Source: Pseudomonadota bacterium (GTDB lineage Bacteria; Pseudomonadota; Gammaproteobacteria; Burkholderiales; Burkholderiaceae_D). Taken from it: DNA of 6,342 bases. Under the pieces are notes generated by a model, which saw only the letters and a program-made list of their open reading frames with translations, had not been told where the DNA came from and made no database searches. The position numbers were made by a program, and so were the translations under genes. This document shows positions 1 to 6,258 of this stretch, piece by piece; position 1 is the first letter of the stretch; each line of letters begins with the position of its first letter. The stretch is from contig JAEWBA010000192.1 in the NCBI GenBank assembly GCA_023391395.1, positions 1 to 6,342 of the forward strand. Reading direction: 5' to 3'.

Positions 1-342
1 GAAGTAGATCGCCTGGAATTGCGTTTGCCCGTCCGGCAGCAAGCCTTCGAATACTGGAACGCCCGCCGCCGCCTTGCCCGCACGTACCGGGCGGGGAGCG
101 GTGGGAGCGGTAGGAGTCGCGGCTTCCGGTTCGGCGACGGCGCGGATGAAGCCCTGAGCGGCGAGCTCGTTCAGGCTCTGTTCGCTGAGACCCAGGCCGG
201 CGACCTGCTTGAGCAGGCTTTCGACACTGTGTTTGCCATCGATTAGCAGCAGCAGCGTGCGCAGGCGCGGCGCAAGATGGTATTTGCGGGTGGCGATTTC
301 TTCCCGACCTTTGTCGGTCTTGTCAAACAGCGGACTTGTCAT
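1..342 (-). CDS. Unrecognised protein, N-terminal part only (runs off the left edge)
   Basis: The reverse strand is open from an ATG at 342-340 to the window edge, giving 114 residues. It begins MTSPLFDKTDKGREEI. Residues about 13-66 look like a small helical, winged-helix-like domain, with the run LRTLLLLIDGKHSV at 28-40 and a helix through LSEQSLNELAAQGFI. A Pro/Ala-rich linker follows at about 71-95 (PEAATPTAPTAPRP), and then a second segment starts (VPVFEGLLPDGQTQFQAIYF). I recall similar N-termini in uncharacterised Burkholderiales proteins but cannot name a function. The start is supported by the absence of an open in-frame extension and by a weak purine-rich stretch (AGAG) just upstream. 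No signal peptide or membrane segment is visible, so it is probably cytoplasmic. The gene is divergent from nadA, and nothing ties it to NAD metabolism except position. Confidence 0.72.
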   Translation of the reverse strand, partial: MTSPLFDKTDKGREEIATRKYHLAPRLRTLLLLIDGKHSVESLLKQVAGLGLSEQSLNELAAQGFIRAVAEPEAATPTAPTAPRPVRAGKAAAGVPVFEGLLPDGQTQFQAIYF

Positions 343-677
343 GATCTCTGATACATGGAAAGTGACTATGTGACCCTCTGTGCCCCTTCCGGCAGGCAAG
401 AGTGGGAAGGGAGTTTTACAATGGAGGTTGGCTCCCTTATTTTGATTTTTATCAAGCGAGTATGCTACTGATTGCCACCCCAGTAAACATACAAATGGTA
501 GTTGCAATAGATGCAATATAACCGCTAGTGGCATGAAAATGGGCGCTTCGGCAGGAAAAGCGAATCCCGTATAAGCTGCGCAGTGCGCGGCTTGAAATGC
601 GGGACTATGCCCTGAGGTGAAGCGGCGCAGCAGCGGCGGACCCGCAAGCTTCTTTTCGATTCATTGCAGTGAAATCC
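343..677. promoter_or_regulatory. Divergent intergenic region between the left gene and nadA
   Basis: This 335-bp stretch holds no convincing gene. The part at about 415-540 is AT-rich compared with its surroundings and should contain the promoters for both directions. Candidate + strand promoter: TTTACA (415-420), 17-bp spacer, TATTTT (438-443). A second weaker + candidate is TTCGGC (547-552), 17 bp, TATAAG (570-575). Candidate - strand promoter: TTTACT (487-482), 17 bp, CATACT (464-459). Possible regulator-scale repeats are the direct repeat TGCAATA (503-509 and 512-518) and the spaced inverted pair TGCCAC (473-478) / GTGGCA (528-533). A 7-bp inverted repeat CCCTTCC (384-390) / GGAAGGG (405-411) lies in the leader of the left gene. 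All promoter assignments are by eye and weak; I recognise no known NAD-regulator operator (NrtR, NadQ or NiaR type). Confidence 0.35.
573..593 (+). promoter_or_regulatory. Hairpin in the nadA 5' leader
   Basis: AAGCTGCGC (573-581) pairs with GCGCGGCTT (585-593) around a 3-base AGT loop, giving nine consecutive pairs with one G-U. It lies 84 bases upstream of the nadA ATG. No T-tract follows, so it is not a standard intrinsic terminator. A smaller possible stem, CGCTT (544-548) / AAGCG (558-562), sits just before it. A role in leader structure or mRNA stability is inference. Confidence 0.3.
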
Positions 678-1817
678 ATGCAGATCACCCCTATCAAGAC
701 CGTCGAATTCGAGCGCCCCCAGATGGATGCCGGTACCAGTTGCGTTGCCAACGCCTGGGCGCGCGTTCCCTTGAATCCGTCGCCGGCCGAAAAAGCCGAG
801 TTGAAGGAGCGCATCAAACGCCTGCTCAAGGAAAAGCAGGCGGTGCTGGTCGCGCATTACTACGTCGATGCCGACTTGCAGGATCTGGCGGAGGAAACCG
901 GCGGTTGTGTCTCGGATTCGCTGGAAATGGCGCGCTTCGGCCGCGACCACCCCGCCAAGACCCTGGTGGTAGCGGGTGTGAAGTTCATGGGTGAAACAGC
1001 GAAGATCCTGAGCCCGGACAAGACCATCCTGATGCCCGACCTGGACGCCTCCTGCTCGCTCGACCTGGGCTGCCCGGCCGATGAATTCGCCGCCTTCTGC
1101 GATGCCCATCCGGATCGCACGGTGGTGGTGTACGCCAATACCAGCGCGGCGGTGAAGGCACGCGCCGACTGGATGGTTACTTCCTCCATCGGGCTGCAAA
1201 TCGTCGAACACCTGCACGCGCAGGGCAAGAAGATCCTCTGGGCACCGGACAAGCACCTGGGCGGCTACATCCAGAAAAAGACCGGCGCCGACATGCTGCT
1301 CTGGCAGGGCTCCTGCCTGGTGCATGATGAGTTCAAGGGCATCGAGCTGGAATTGCTGAGGAAGGATCACCCCAAGGCCAAGGTGCTGGTGCACCCCGAA
1401 TCGCCCGAAGCAGTGGTGGCGCAGGCTGACGTGGTCGGCTCGACTTCGCAGTTGATCGCCGCGGCGAGGGACCTGGACGCTACCGAGTTCATCGTCGCCA
1501 CCGACAATGGCATCCTGCACAAGATGCGCATGGCAGCGCCCGGCAAGATCTTCATCGATGCGCCCACTGCCGGCAACAGCGCGACCTGCAAGAGCTGCGC
1601 GCATTGCCCATGGATGGCGATGAACGGCTTGCACAACCTGGCCGAGGTGCTGGAGACCGGCAAGAATGAAATTCATGTCGATCCGGAAATCGGCCGCAAG
1701 GCCTTTACCTGCATCGACCGCATGCTGAGCTTCGCGGCGCAGAAAAAGGCCAATGTGCGGCCGGGTCCCGACCTGGCGAAAGAACAAAAACTATTTGCGG
1801 GAATCGGCCCGGCATGA
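678..1817 (+). CDS. nadA: Quinolinate synthase NadA
   Basis: This [4Fe-4S] enzyme condenses iminoaspartate (from NadB) with dihydroxyacetone phosphate to give quinolinate in cytoplasmic NAD biosynthesis. From the ATG at 678 it is 379 residues, somewhat longer than E. coli NadA (347) because of N- and C-terminal extensions. Family motifs are all present: VAHYY near 58-62, [27 protein letters not shown], and APTAG before [14 protein letters not shown]. The three cluster-ligand cysteines expected from E. coli C113, C200 and C297 correspond to C126 (in [10 protein letters not shown]), C213 (WQGSC) and C310 (the last Cys of CKSCAHC). A GTG at 669 is in frame and would add three residues (MKS); I prefer ATG 678 because AGTGA at 668-672 can serve as a weak ribosome site and GTG 669 has none. 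The stop overlaps the nadC start by four bases, indicating one operon. Confidence 0.97.
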   Translation: MQITPIKTVEFERPQMDAGTSCVANAWARVPLNPSPAEKAELKERIKRLLKEKQAVLVAHYYVDADLQDLAEETGGCVSDSLEMARFGRDHPAKTLVVAGVKFMGETAKILSPDKTILMPDLDASCSLDLGCPADEFAAFCDAHPDRTVVVYANTSAAVKARADWMVTSSIGLQIVEHLHAQGKKILWAPDKHLGGYIQKKTGADMLLWQGSCLVHDEFKGIELELLRKDHPKAKVLVHPESPEAVVAQADVVGSTSQLIAAARDLDATEFIVATDNGILHKMRMAAPGKIFIDAPTAGNSATCKSCAHCPWMAMNGLHNLAEVLETGKNEIHVDPEIGRKAFTCIDRMLSFAAQKKANVRPGPDLAKEQKLFAGIGPA

Positions 1818-2680
1818 GCACCCTGAAAAATCCCTTCGCGCCCTTCGACGCGGCGCTGACGGCGGCATTCGAAAGCAATATCCAGACTGCGCTGAATGAG
1901 GACGTTGGCAGTGGCGACGTCACCGGCAAACTGGTGCCCGAGAACGAATGGGTGAAGGCGCGCGTGATCGTGCGCGAAGCCGCCGTGCTGTGCGGCGCGC
2001 CCTGGTTCGAAGGCGTGATGAAGGCCTGCGATGCGCGCATCCGCATCGAATGGCGCCACGAAGAGGGCGGACAAATGGAGGCCGACAGCGAAGTCTGCGC
2101 GATCGAAGCACCGGCGCGGGCGCTGCTGACCGCCGAGCGTTCGGCCCTGAACTTCCTGCAATTGCTCTCGGCGGTGGCGACAGCCACGCGTAAGTATGTC
2201 GATGTGATCGAAGGTACACGCGCCGCCATCCTCGACACGCGCAAGACCCTGCCCGGTCTGCGCCTGGCCCAGAAATACGCAGTACGCGTGGGCGGCGGCC
2301 AGAACCAGCGCCTGGCGCTCTACGACGGCATCCTGGTCAAGGAAAACCATATCGCTGCGGCCGGCGGCATCGCCGCCGCCATGCGTGCGGCTCACGCCCT
2401 GCATGCCGGTGTCACGATCCAGATCGAGGTGGAAAACCTGGAGGAACTGGATGAGGCACTGACGGCCGGCGCGACCTCCATCCTGCTGGATAATTTCACG
2501 CTGGAGCAGATGCGCGAAGCGGTGAAACTGACCGGCGGGCGCGCCTTGCTGGAAGCTTCAGGCGGGGTGAATCTGGACACCGTGCGTGCGATTGCCGAAA
2601 CCGGTGTCGATCGCATTTCCATCGGCAGCCTGACCAAGGATATTCGCGCGGTCGATTATTCCCTGCGCGTGATCGGCTAG
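1814..2680 (+). CDS. nadC: Nicotinate-nucleotide pyrophosphorylase (quinolinate phosphoribosyltransferase) NadC
   Basis: NadC converts quinolinate and PRPP to nicotinate mononucleotide, CO2 and pyrophosphate, the step after NadA. The 288-residue length is normal for the family. Visible motifs: [10 protein letters not shown] (28-37), [10 protein letters not shown] (107-116), [10 protein letters not shown] (141-150), [13 protein letters not shown] (154-166), DGILVKENH (171-179), EVE (205-207), LLDNF (224-228), EASGGV (247-252) and ISIGSLTK (268-275). The usual GGGxNHR motif reads GGGQNQR here, so a substrate-pocket histidine position is Gln165. I believe NQR also occurs in other Burkholderiales, so the enzyme is probably active. 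The ATG lies inside the end of nadA (ATGA overlap) with no strong ribosome site of its own, so translation is probably coupled to nadA. Confidence 0.97.
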   Translation: MSTLKNPFAPFDAALTAAFESNIQTALNEDVGSGDVTGKLVPENEWVKARVIVREAAVLCGAPWFEGVMKACDARIRIEWRHEEGGQMEADSEVCAIEAPARALLTAERSALNFLQLLSAVATATRKYVDVIEGTRAAILDTRKTLPGLRLAQKYAVRVGGGQNQRLALYDGILVKENHIAAAGGIAAAMRAAHALHAGVTIQIEVENLEELDEALTAGATSILLDNFTLEQMREAVKLTGGRALLEASGGVNLDTVRAIAETGVDRISIGSLTKDIRAVDYSLRVIG

Positions 2681-2686
2681 GGCAAC

Positions 2687-2712
2687 AGTGCGCTCAGGCT
2701 GTAAAGCGCACT
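2687..2712 (+). terminator. Hairpin just after nadC (no T-tract)
   Basis: AGTGCGCT (2687-2694) and AGCGCACT (2705-2712) form a perfect 8-bp stem with a 10-base loop, starting six bases after the nadC stop. The following sequence (CCGATCCGCTCCC) lacks a T-run, so this may be a 3'-end stabilising hairpin or part of a Rho-dependent end instead of an intrinsic terminator. Confidence 0.4.
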
Positions 2713-2871
2713 CCGATCCGCTCCCAATTCTTCTAATTGCCTTCGCAAGGACTTGTCTGCGGAGTCAATATCGCCGTAAGCAGATACGAGGGCCGGACCT
2801 CGATCCTGCGCCTTCCTGTTTGCTTCCCCGCCGATGGCTTGATAGGGCTATTTCGGTATCCTCGAAAACCA
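2713..2871. other. Gene-less spacer after nadC
   Basis: No supported gene here. Short open frames exist on both strands, but none has a recognisable motif, a good ribosome site or a plausible composition. A tail of the neighbouring hydrolase remnant might extend into it on the - strand (an open frame runs to about 2765), but I see no family motif to support that. Confidence 0.4.
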
Positions 2872-3250
2872 TCATGCCGCTTGGGCCCGCGCTTTCGCCA
2901 ACATATCCGTAATCGACTCGCGGATCGGCGAAGATTGAGTTTCTGTCGGCGTTCGCCGGCGACGTACGCCATTCGAAGAAATTCTCCAGCTTTTGATTCC
3001 AGTGGCCTGCCAGGCACACCAGGATATCCAGTGCGGATTGACGACGCCGTCAATGATTATCGCGTCCATGCGTCAGACGCATGTCAGCATAGACAATGCC
3101 GACCTCGGTGCCATACGAAATCCCGAAGTGAGGTAGCTTTGCGTCACCCAGTGCGCGCCGCAAGAACTCGACATCGCGCCTGAGGAATTGCCGCACTCGA
3201 GCTTTAAATGAATACGTGGATAGGACAGTATAAATTGCGCAGAAAAAGCC
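2872..3250 (-). pseudogene. Frameshifted remnant of an alpha/beta hydrolase (TAP-like peptidase type)
   Basis: Read on the reverse strand, family-like sequence is spread over two frames. In the first frame, from about 3250, VRQFLRRDVEFLRRALG is followed by GISYGTEVGIVYADM; GISYG (3124-3110) is a GxSxG nucleophile elbow with Ser at 3118-3116. The frame then shifts: MDAIIIDGVVNPHW (3069-3028) continues the expected order, as in the family pattern of a YAD/YAR helix followed by an (L/I)DGVV(N/D)P strand. The first frame returns for NQKLENFFEW (2998-2969), and the second resumes with SPIRESITDMLAKARAQAA, ending in TGA at 2874-2872. The upstream limit is approximate; the first frame is closed by a stop at 3313-3311. 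About 125 residues remain, far below the roughly 450-520 of intact secreted TAP-like hydrolases, so both the N-terminal region and the C-terminal Asp/His part of the triad are missing. It should be non-functional. The exact subfamily is inference; the alpha/beta-hydrolase assignment is fairly firm. Confidence 0.68.
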
Positions 3251-3453
3251 ACCTTGTCTCCGACTCCTCTCAGCCCGACCCGCAACACACCTTGCTGAAA
3301 AATGGATTGCTTAGGGCCGACTAACTGGTGTTAATATTTGTCAATGTTTTGCGGTAACAAGTATTGCCGTTTCAATGGCGCAGCATGACGGACTCCGGCG
3401 TACAAATCAAAAGCTCATTTCTGCGTAGATCCGGGCAAAACTAAAAGGAAAAC
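3251..3453. promoter_or_regulatory. AT-richer upstream region of the lipoprotein pair
   Basis: No gene is visible. The stretch is lower in GC than the nad genes and should hold the promoter of the downstream lipoprotein genes. A weak candidate is TTGTCA (3338-3343) with TATTGC (3362-3367) at 18-bp spacing. A small imperfect inverted repeat GGTAA (3353-3357) / TTGCC (3364-3368) overlaps it. The region ends in AAGGA (3445-3449), a ribosome site four bases before the ATG at 3454. Confidence 0.3.
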
Positions 3454-3867
3454 ATGCGCCCCAAGTTACTCCCGACCCTAGCAAGCGCTTCATTATGGCT
3501 CTTGCTGACAGCTTGTGCGGCGAGCGTCGCCTACACTCCTGCATCATTTACCCCGATCACGACAACCGGTCAGCGTGCGCCCGTCACACTGGACAGGCAA
3601 ATCGAAGTTCTCCTTGATACCGGTTACATGCGCACCCTTAAAGCGGATAGCCAATGGACGCGGATGGGTGTAATCGGACAAGGGGATGTGTACAAGCGCC
3701 AAGACGCAATCTTTACGCTGGAAGGCGCACATGTGCACGAGGCATGGCTAGTTGTTGACGCCGATCGCTTGATTGGCTTTTACCTTCCGGTCGAGCGCGG
3801 ATTTTCACCTCTCAAGCAAGCGATCCCTCTCTCGTTTTCTTCAACGCGCCACAATAAGGAGCAATAG
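3454..3867 (+). CDS. Small predicted lipoprotein of unknown function
   Basis: The product has 137 residues. Residues 1-20 form a lipoprotein signal peptide: two basic residues near the start, a hydrophobic core (SLWLLLTA), then a lipobox LTAC with the lipidated Cys at 21. The mature protein should be anchored to a membrane on the periplasmic side. Its body has LDRQIEVLLDTGY (46-58), WTRMGVIGQGDVYKR and IFTLEGAHVHEAWLVV (86-101), then IGFYLPVERGFSPL (107-120), which suggests a small beta-rich domain. I recall related short lipoproteins in proteobacteria but know no function. Start: ATG with AAGGA four to five bases upstream. The stop is one base from the next start, so both genes are probably in one transcript. 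GC content appears lower than in the nad genes. Confidence 0.8.
   Translation: MRPKLLPTLASASLWLLLTACAASVAYTPASFTPITTTGQRAPVTLDRQIEVLLDTGYMRTLKADSQWTRMGVIGQGDVYKRQDAIFTLEGAHVHEAWLVVDADRLIGFYLPVERGFSPLKQAIPLSFSSTRHNKEQ
3856..3861 (+). promoter_or_regulatory. Ribosome binding site deciding the GTG start of the second lipoprotein
   Basis: AAGGAG lies seven bases before GTG 3869, near-ideal spacing, and sits inside the last codons of the preceding gene. It selects GTG 3869 over upstream in-frame starts. Confidence 0.8.
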
Positions 3868-3868
3868 C

Positions 3869-4312
3869 GTGAACTTCATCAAAACAGGCATTATTTTCCT
3901 GATCATCGTGTTGAGCGGTTGCGCCTCGGGCGTCAAGCATAAGGACATGGCGGCATCCATTCCGACCTTGCAAGAGGATCACGGGCGAATTTACTTTTAT
4001 CGTAGTGCCAGCATGATTGGTGCGGCGGTACAGCCATCGATCAAACTCAATGGTGCGGAAGTGGGCGAATCCAAGCCCGGCGGATTTTTCTTCGTTGACG
4101 CCAAGGCCGGCAACCAAGAGGTGATGTGTTCGACGGAGGTAGACAAGAAACTCACTTTCACCCTCGAAAAAGGCGAAGTCAAGTACGTCAGGACTTCCGT
4201 TGGAATGGGCTTGTTAGTGTATCGAGTCGCTCCTGAGCTGGTGAGCAAGGAAGAGGCGCAAAAGGAGTTGCCGGACCTTAGCTTTACCGGAACCTTGACC
4301 GCCAAAAAATAA
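3869..4312 (+). CDS. DUF2846-like lipoprotein
   Basis: The product has 147 residues, starting at GTG behind a strong AAGGAG. The signal peptide is residues 1-17 (MNFIKTGIIFLIIVLSG) with lipobox LSGC and lipidated Cys18. The mature domain, about 38-140, matches the DUF2846 pattern as I know it: GRIYFYRSASMIGAAVQP (39-56), IKLNG and VGESKPGGFFFVD (65-77), AGNQEV, KKLTFTLEKGEVKYVR (93-108), and a C-terminal PELVSKEEAQKEL. DUF2846 proteins are small periplasmic lipoproteins of unknown function. A second Cys at 87 lies in the mature part. The gene follows the preceding lipoprotein by one base and is followed seven bases later by a large inverted repeat. The in-frame open region extends upstream to about 3773, but that would bury the signal peptide. 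Confidence 0.85.
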   Translation: MNFIKTGIIFLIIVLSGCASGVKHKDMAASIPTLQEDHGRIYFYRSASMIGAAVQPSIKLNGAEVGESKPGGFFFVDAKAGNQEVMCSTEVDKKLTFTLEKGEVKYVRTSVGMGLLVYRVAPELVSKEEAQKELPDLSFTGTLTAKK

Positions 4313-4318
4313 GGAAAA

Positions 4319-4360
4319 TCGGCGGTACCGCTTTCCGTCCTGGGTGTGCGGTACCGCCGA
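4319..4360 (-). terminator. 13-bp perfect inverted repeat, terminator-like on the - strand
   Basis: The arms at 4319-4331 and 4348-4360 are perfectly complementary (13 bp, GC-rich) around a 16-base loop. On the - strand the stem is followed by ATTTTCC and then a further T-run (ATTTTTT), fitting intrinsic termination of transcripts coming from nadB, whose stop is 174 bases upstream. On the + strand the hairpin starts seven bases after the DUF2846 gene but has no T-tract, so any + strand termination would be weaker. Each arm contains the self-complementary decamer GCGGTACCGC, so the two copies are both direct and inverted repeats. Confidence 0.6.
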
Positions 4361-4377
4361 AAGCGACAGATTGATTC

Positions 4378-4444
4378 AGTCGCGCTCACACATCACCGAC
4401 TCGTTATGATTCGAAGAATCAGAGGCGCGGGCGAGTCGGCGACT
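4378..4444. repeat. Nested inverted repeats between the converging transcripts
   Basis: Three concentric complementary pairs occur: AGTCGC (4378-4383) with GCGACT (4439-4444), CCGACTCG (4396-4403) with CGAGTCGG (4432-4439), and TGATTC (4407-4412) with GAATCA (4416-4421). The outer two share base 4439, so they cannot both pair fully. On the + strand the structure is followed by TCTTTA, a poor T-tract. It could be a weak terminator or a decayed repeat; no tRNA features fit. Confidence 0.35.
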
Positions 4445-4533
4445 TCTTTAGCAGGGGCCTAGGCACTAGGAACCAGATCACAGTTTCCTCTTTGCTTCGT
4501 GCCAAGCGCCCATGCTCTGTCAATGCCCGTTGA
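4445..4533. other. Spacer downstream of nadB
   Basis: No gene is seen. Short complementary pairs AGGAA (4468-4472) / TTCCT (4485-4489) and GGCAC (4462-4466) / GTGCC (4499-4503) could form a modest stem in the nadB 3' untranslated region. Confidence 0.25.
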
Positions 4534-6135
4534 CTACTTCCTCCCCGGCGACAACACCGTAGGCAAGGCCTTGGGCAAGGTCTCCGGATAATCCTGGCTG
4601 TAATGCAGCCCGCGGCTCTCGCGGCGCGACAGGGCGCTGTCGACGATCAGGCCGGCCACGTCCACGAGGTTGCGTAGCTCCAGCAGGTCGCGCGTGATGC
4701 GGAAGTGAGAGTAGTACTCGTAGATTTCCTCGCGCAGCAGGCGGATGCGATGCTGGGCGCGTTCCAGGCGCTTGGTGGTGCGCACTATGCCGACGAAGTT
4801 CCACATGAAGCGTCGTAGTTCGTCCCAGTTGTGGGCGATGACCACTTCCTCGTCGGCGTCGCTGACGCGGCTTTCGTCCCACTCCGGCAGCGTGATTTCC
4901 CGGCGCCGCGGCTGCTGCTCGATGTGGCGGGCGGCGGCGCGGCCCAGCACCAGGCATTCCAGCAGCGAATTGCTGGCCAGGCGGTTGGCGCCGTGCAGGC
5001 CAGTGTAGGCGGTTTCGCCAACCGCGTACAGGCCAGGCAGGTCGGTGCGTCCATCGGTGTCCGTCACGATGCCGCCGCAGGTGAAATGCACGGCCGGCAC
5101 CACGGGAATCGCCTGCTTGGTGATGTCGATGCCGAATTCCAGGCAACGCGCGTAAATGGTCGGGAAGTGTTCTTTCAGGAATTCCGGCGGCTGGTGGCTG
5201 ATGTCGAGTTCGACATAATCCAGGCCGCGCTTTTTCATCTCGAAGTCGATGGCGCGGGCCACGATGTCGCGCGGCGCCAGTTCGGCGCGTCCGTCATGCT
5301 TGGGCATGAAGCGCTCGCCCGCTGCAGCGCCGGCCTCGGCCGGCAGCTTGAGCACGCCGCCTTCGCCGCGCACCGCTTCGGAAATCAGGAAGGACTTGGC
5401 GTAGGGGTGGTACAGGCAGGTCGGGTGGAACTGGATGAATTCCATGTTGCCCACGCGGCAGCCGGCGCGCCAGGCCATCGCGATGCCGTCGCCGGTGGCG
5501 GTGTCCGGGTTGGTGGTGTACAGATAGACCTTGCCGGCGCCGCCGGTGGCCAGCACGGTATGGTCGGCGGCCAGCGTCTTGACCTGGCCGGTATCTACAT
5601 CCTGTACATAGACGCCGGCGCAATAGGGCGTGGGGGCGCTGATGCCGATCTTGTCCGAACGGATGACATCGATGGCGCAGTGGTTTTCGAGGATGGTGAT
5701 GTTCGGATGCGCCCGCGCCTTCTGCTCCAAGGTGACCTGCACGGCATGACCGGTGGCGTCGGCCGCATGGATGATGCGGCGCTGGCTGTGGCCGCCTTCG
5801 CGCGTCAGGTGAAAGCCGAGCTCGGCATTGACGTCACGGGTGAAGGGCACGCCTTGCTCGATCAGCCATTCGACGGCGCTGCGGCTGTTCTCGATGATGA
5901 AGCGGGTCGCGCCTTCGTCGCATAATCCGGCGCCTGCTACGAGGGTATCGGCGATATGCTGTTCGTGGCTGTCGCCGGAATCGAGCACGGCGGCAATGCC
6001 GCCCTGGGCCCAGTTGCTGGCGCCGTCCAGCAGGTTACGCTTGGAAATGACCACGACTTTCCGGGTCTGGGCAAGGTGGAGGGCGACTGACAGTCCGGCC
6101 AGGCCGCTGCCGATGATCGCGACATCGAATTTCAT
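4534..6135 (-). CDS. nadB: L-aspartate oxidase NadB
   Basis: This FAD enzyme oxidises L-aspartate to iminoaspartate, the first step of quinolinate synthesis and the source of NadA's substrate. From ATG 6135-6133 it has 533 residues (E. coli 540). In that numbering: FAD-binding GSGLAGLS at 9-16, SNWAQGGIAAVLD at 40-52, HLTREGGHS with Glu113, TGGAGKVY at 197-204, FHPT with His237, ELAPRDIVARA with Arg289, HFTCGG with His350, and GANRLASNSLLECL with Arg385. These match the active-site residues of E. coli NadB (E121, H244, R290, H351, R386). The C-terminal helical domain includes HNWDELRRFMWNFVGIVRTTKRLERA and ESRGLHY. An in-frame ATG at 6165 would add ten residues (MATHFPSTQI). Neither start has a good ribosome site; I chose 6135 because the Rossmann motif then starts at residue 9. 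No catalytic residue is missing. Confidence 0.96.
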   Translation of the reverse strand: MKFDVAIIGSGLAGLSVALHLAQTRKVVVISKRNLLDGASNWAQGGIAAVLDSGDSHEQHIADTLVAGAGLCDEGATRFIIENSRSAVEWLIEQGVPFTRDVNAELGFHLTREGGHSQRRIIHAADATGHAVQVTLEQKARAHPNITILENHCAIDVIRSDKIGISAPTPYCAGVYVQDVDTGQVKTLAADHTVLATGGAGKVYLYTTNPDTATGDGIAMAWRAGCRVGNMEFIQFHPTCLYHPYAKSFLISEAVRGEGGVLKLPAEAGAAAGERFMPKHDGRAELAPRDIVARAIDFEMKKRGLDYVELDISHQPPEFLKEHFPTIYARCLEFGIDITKQAIPVVPAVHFTCGGIVTDTDGRTDLPGLYAVGETAYTGLHGANRLASNSLLECLVLGRAAARHIEQQPRRREITLPEWDESRVSDADEEVVIAHNWDELRRFMWNFVGIVRTTKRLERAQHRIRLLREEIYEYYSHFRITRDLLELRNLVDVAGLIVDSALSRRESRGLHYSQDYPETLPKALPTVLSPGRK

Positions 6136-6258
6136 GATCTGTGTGGAAGGGAAGTGCGTTGCCATGAGAAACTTCAGGTTTGAATCTTACCACCGCGCAA
6201 TGGATCGCTCCTGCCGCAAGTACGGGTGAGCCGCGTAATCACGGGACCTATTCATCAT
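6136..6258. promoter_or_regulatory. Divergent spacer between nadB and the right-edge gene
   Basis: This short region should carry promoters for both directions. The only candidate I see for nadB is a weak -10 TAAGAT (reverse strand, about 6190-6185) without a good -35. No operator-like palindrome stands out. Confidence 0.25.

Noticed and set aside
525..1787. A 420-codon open frame on the - strand opposite nadA
   Set aside because: It is a high-GC antisense shadow of nadA. The + strand frame has every NadA motif, and the antisense protein has no recognisable domain.
2737..3183. A 148-codon + strand open frame in the nadC-lipoprotein gap
   Set aside because: Arg/Pro/Ser-rich with no motif or ribosome site; it lies opposite the hydrolase remnant, which explains the sequence better.
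3687..3704. The peptide DVYKRQ in the first lipoprotein, which is the known translation of the Nextera transposon-end adapter
   Set aside because: The DNA (GATGTGTACAAGCGCCAA) differs from the adapter at several bases, and the reading frame continues with plausible conserved protein sequence on both sides, so it is a coincidence and not adapter contamination.
3773..3868. Upstream in-frame extension of the DUF2846-like gene
   Set aside because: It would overlap the preceding gene and bury the lipoprotein signal peptide. AAGGAG with ideal spacing marks GTG 3869.
4396..4439. Possible tRNA-like fold from the paired 8-bp arms
   Set aside because: There is no T-loop GTTCRANNC, no anticodon arm of correct size, and the total length is too short.
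4831..5925. A 364-codon open frame on the + strand opposite nadB
   Set aside because: It is antisense to the fully recognisable nadB, with Gly/Ala/His/Val-rich composition typical of a shadow frame.
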